Assembly: GCA_049509675.1 (NCBI GenBank)
Contig: JBEKZQ010000466.1
Coordinates: 1-6,879 of the forward strand
Source: JBEKZQ01 sp049509675
Lineage (GTDB): Bacteria; Planctomycetota; Planctomycetia; Pirellulales; Thermoguttaceae
DNA length: 6,879 bases
Direction of reading: 5' to 3'
The notes under the pieces are model-generated. The model did not search any database, was not told where the DNA came from, and saw nothing but the letters and a program-made list of their open reading frames with translations. The position numbers and the translations under genes are program-made. Numbering within the stretch: the stretch's first letter is position 1; each line of letters begins with the position of its first letter. Shown here piece by piece: positions 5,893 through 6,879 of this stretch.

Positions 5893-6056
5893 CTTTCCGT
5901 AGAAATGAGCCCTTCGGCGAGAACGTCGAAGGGCTTTCTCATTGTGGGGCAAAGAGTTACGTCGTCGAGACGCCAGTTCAAACAGACGATTTCGAGGATT
6001 CGCCGCTTGGCGGCATAATCTGCCGTAAGCCATTGGCTCATAAGGCTTTGCGAAAG
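5874..6056 (-). pseudogene. C-terminal tail of the serine recombinase, cut off by a premature stop
   Basis: Immediately after the TAA at 6057-6059 the same frame stays open for 60 codons and reads as recombinase sequence: LSQSLMSQWLTADYAAKRRI, then LEIVCLNWRLDDVTLC, then PTMRKPFDVLAEGL and the end ESRGDWI, with TGA at 5874-5876. From memory this is the conserved end of planctomycete-type serine recombinases, where the segment normally reads KVFELSQSL; here the Glu codon GAA would have become TAA by one base change. The last codons and the stop lie in the complement of the tRNA-Pro T-arm and acceptor stem. This indicates a nonsense mutation or a sequencing error, not the natural end of the protein. 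Confidence 0.8.
5904..5943 (+). terminator. Hairpin after tRNA-Pro, possible terminator, lying inside the recombinase tail
   Basis: A perfect 9-bp stem AGCCCTTCG (5908-5916) / CGAAGGGCT (5927-5935) with a 10-nt loop, extended past a 4-nt bulge by AATG (5904-5907) / CATT (5940-5943). The base runs into CTTTCTCATT, a weak T-rich tract. It lies 12 nt after the tRNA and could end the tRNA transcript. The same bases on the minus strand encode the KPFDVLAEGL part of the recombinase tail, so the symmetry may instead reflect coding or attachment-site function. Confidence 0.45.
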
Positions 6057-6879
6057 TTAAAACACCTTGATGGCGATGTCGGCGGTTTCGTCGTGCCCAC
6101 GGTCCAGGGTTTCGACTTGCAGCTTGAGCCTTGCCGCGCGGTCCCGTAGCTCGGTGCCCTTCGCGGCGAACATGTTGGCGTCGATCTCGTCGAGAAGCCG
6201 GAGGTTGAGAAGCTGGTCGGTCTGCCCTTGGACCACCGTAAGCTGACGGTGCAATTCCGCCCGTTGCTCGCGGGTGTATTCCTGCTCCTCGCGGGTCCGC
6301 TCCCGGAGCACGCGGAGAACCCAATCCCGGACTTCGGCATCCTCAATCCGCAGCTTGGCGAACAGGGCCAACACTTGGCGGTCAAGGTCGGCCTCGGTAA
6401 GGCGGATGCGGGGATGCCCCTTGCTGGCGTACTTGGAGCATCGGTAGTAGTTGTAATCGCGGTCCCCCGCCTTGGTCTTCTTGATTTTCCGCTCCCCTAC
6501 GATCTTGTGCCCGCACTGGCACGTAATCAGGTCGCTGCCGTAGGTCAGTTCATGGGTCCGGTAAACCTGCCCGCCCAACAACGCTTGAACGCGGTCCCAA
6601 GTCTCGCGGTCCACCAGCGGAGAATGCTTGCCAGGAAACCATTGCCCCTTGTGCTCCACTTCGCCGATGTAGGCCCGATCGTGCAAGATGGCGTGGAGGG
6701 TGCTTCGGGGGAAGCGGGGCATGGTGTCTCGGTACACGACGCCCTCTGCCGCCAACCGCTCAATAAGCATGTCGAGAGTAAGGCCGTGGTAGGCGAACAG
6801 ATCGAATATCCGCTTGATCTTCGGGCCGTTCACTGGGTCGATTTCCACGACGCCTCGGCCGTCGATGCGGACATTGCGG
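6057..6879 (-). CDS. Large serine recombinase, C-terminal part (5' end off the window), prematurely stopped
   Basis: 273 residues are visible; the catalytic resolvase domain would lie beyond the right edge. Visible residues 1-105 form the recombinase (DNA-binding) domain: NVRIDGRGVVEIDPVNGPKI, then IFDLFAYHGLTLDML, then MPRFPRSTLHAILHDRAYIG and PLVDRETWDRVQALLG. Residues 112-160 form a zinc-ribbon-like module with C120, C122 and C147, and His where a fourth Cys might be expected (GHPRIRL). Residues 180-260 are Glu/Arg/Gln-rich and probably coiled coil (RERTREEQEYTREQRAEL). Serine recombinases of this type integrate and excise mobile elements. The stop at 6057 comes about 60 codons before the family's usual end, and the missing tail is still readable downstream. 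Loss of the tail may impair function. The gene faces tRNA-Pro, the likely attachment site. Confidence 0.9.
   Translation of the reverse strand, partial: RNVRIDGRGVVEIDPVNGPKIKRIFDLFAYHGLTLDMLIERLAAEGVVYRDTMPRFPRSTLHAILHDRAYIGEVEHKGQWFPGKHSPLVDRETWDRVQALLGGQVYRTHELTYGSDLITCQCGHKIVGERKIKKTKAGDRDYNYYRCSKYASKGHPRIRLTEADLDRQVLALFAKLRIEDAEVRDWVLRVLRERTREEQEYTREQRAELHRQLTVVQGQTDQLLNLRLLDEIDANMFAAKGTELRDRAARLKLQVETLDRGHDETADIAIKVF

Noticed and set aside
5847..6149. Plus-strand frame beginning MVRDQEVAGSNPVAPT
   Set aside because: This is the classic spurious translation of a tRNA 3' half, followed by antisense of the recombinase.
5770..6324. Minus-strand 184-codon frame containing GRLDLNQRPLGPEPSALA
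   Set aside because: That peptide is the well-known false translation of a tRNA gene's complement; the rest is a shifted-frame shadow of the serine recombinase.

Overview
The window is GC-rich DNA, probably from a planctomycete (Planctomycetota, possibly Phycisphaerae). The lineage is inferred from remembered family likenesses, not a search. The pointers are the phosphoglycerate kinase with a Lys/Asn-rich insert and a GTCHRKHAS motif, the WD40 protein type, the IS66-type accessory ORF, and a large serine recombinase ending in the MRKPFDVLAEGL-type tail.

Layout from left to right. (1) Positions 1-313, minus: the first 104 codons of a secreted RHS/YD-repeat protein, running off the left edge. 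(2) 418-2004, minus: a WD40 beta-propeller protein whose 5' end carries a 41-bp tandem duplication that breaks its original reading frame. (3) 2113-3381, minus: a complete phosphoglycerate kinase. (4) 3413-3697, minus: a small RyR-domain protein. (5) 3700-4059, minus: a remnant of class II fructose-bisphosphate aldolase, lacking its N-terminal half and an internal block. (6) 4047-4268, minus: an unrecognised fragment. (7) 4269-4774, plus: the left part of an IS66-family element, with a complete accessory ORF and about 10 codons of tnpB. (8) 4775-5059, plus: the C-terminal tail of what looks like a spore-photoproduct-lyase-like radical SAM protein, fused in frame to the tnpB start. (9) 5060-5817: no convincing gene. 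(10) 5818-5892, plus: tRNA-Pro(CGG). (11) 5874-6879, minus: the C-terminal part of a large serine recombinase. It has a premature stop at 6057-6059, but its frame continues as recognisable recombinase sequence and ends inside the tRNA.

The minus-strand genes fba remnant, RyR, pgk, WD40 and RHS are closely spaced (2, 31, 22-108 and 104 nt) and look like one glycolytic operon with accessory genes at its distal end. The fba remnant and the radical SAM tail point away from each other, and both have lost the ends that face each other. A deletion or replacement around the IS66 remnant probably beheaded a divergent gene pair and removed the operon's native promoter.

The right-hand end is the border of an integrated element. 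The recombinase tail uses the tRNA 3' end as its own 3' end, which marks the likely attachment site. The main theme is decay and rearrangement around mobile DNA beside a core glycolytic operon. I did not find a clear new defence or other multi-gene system.
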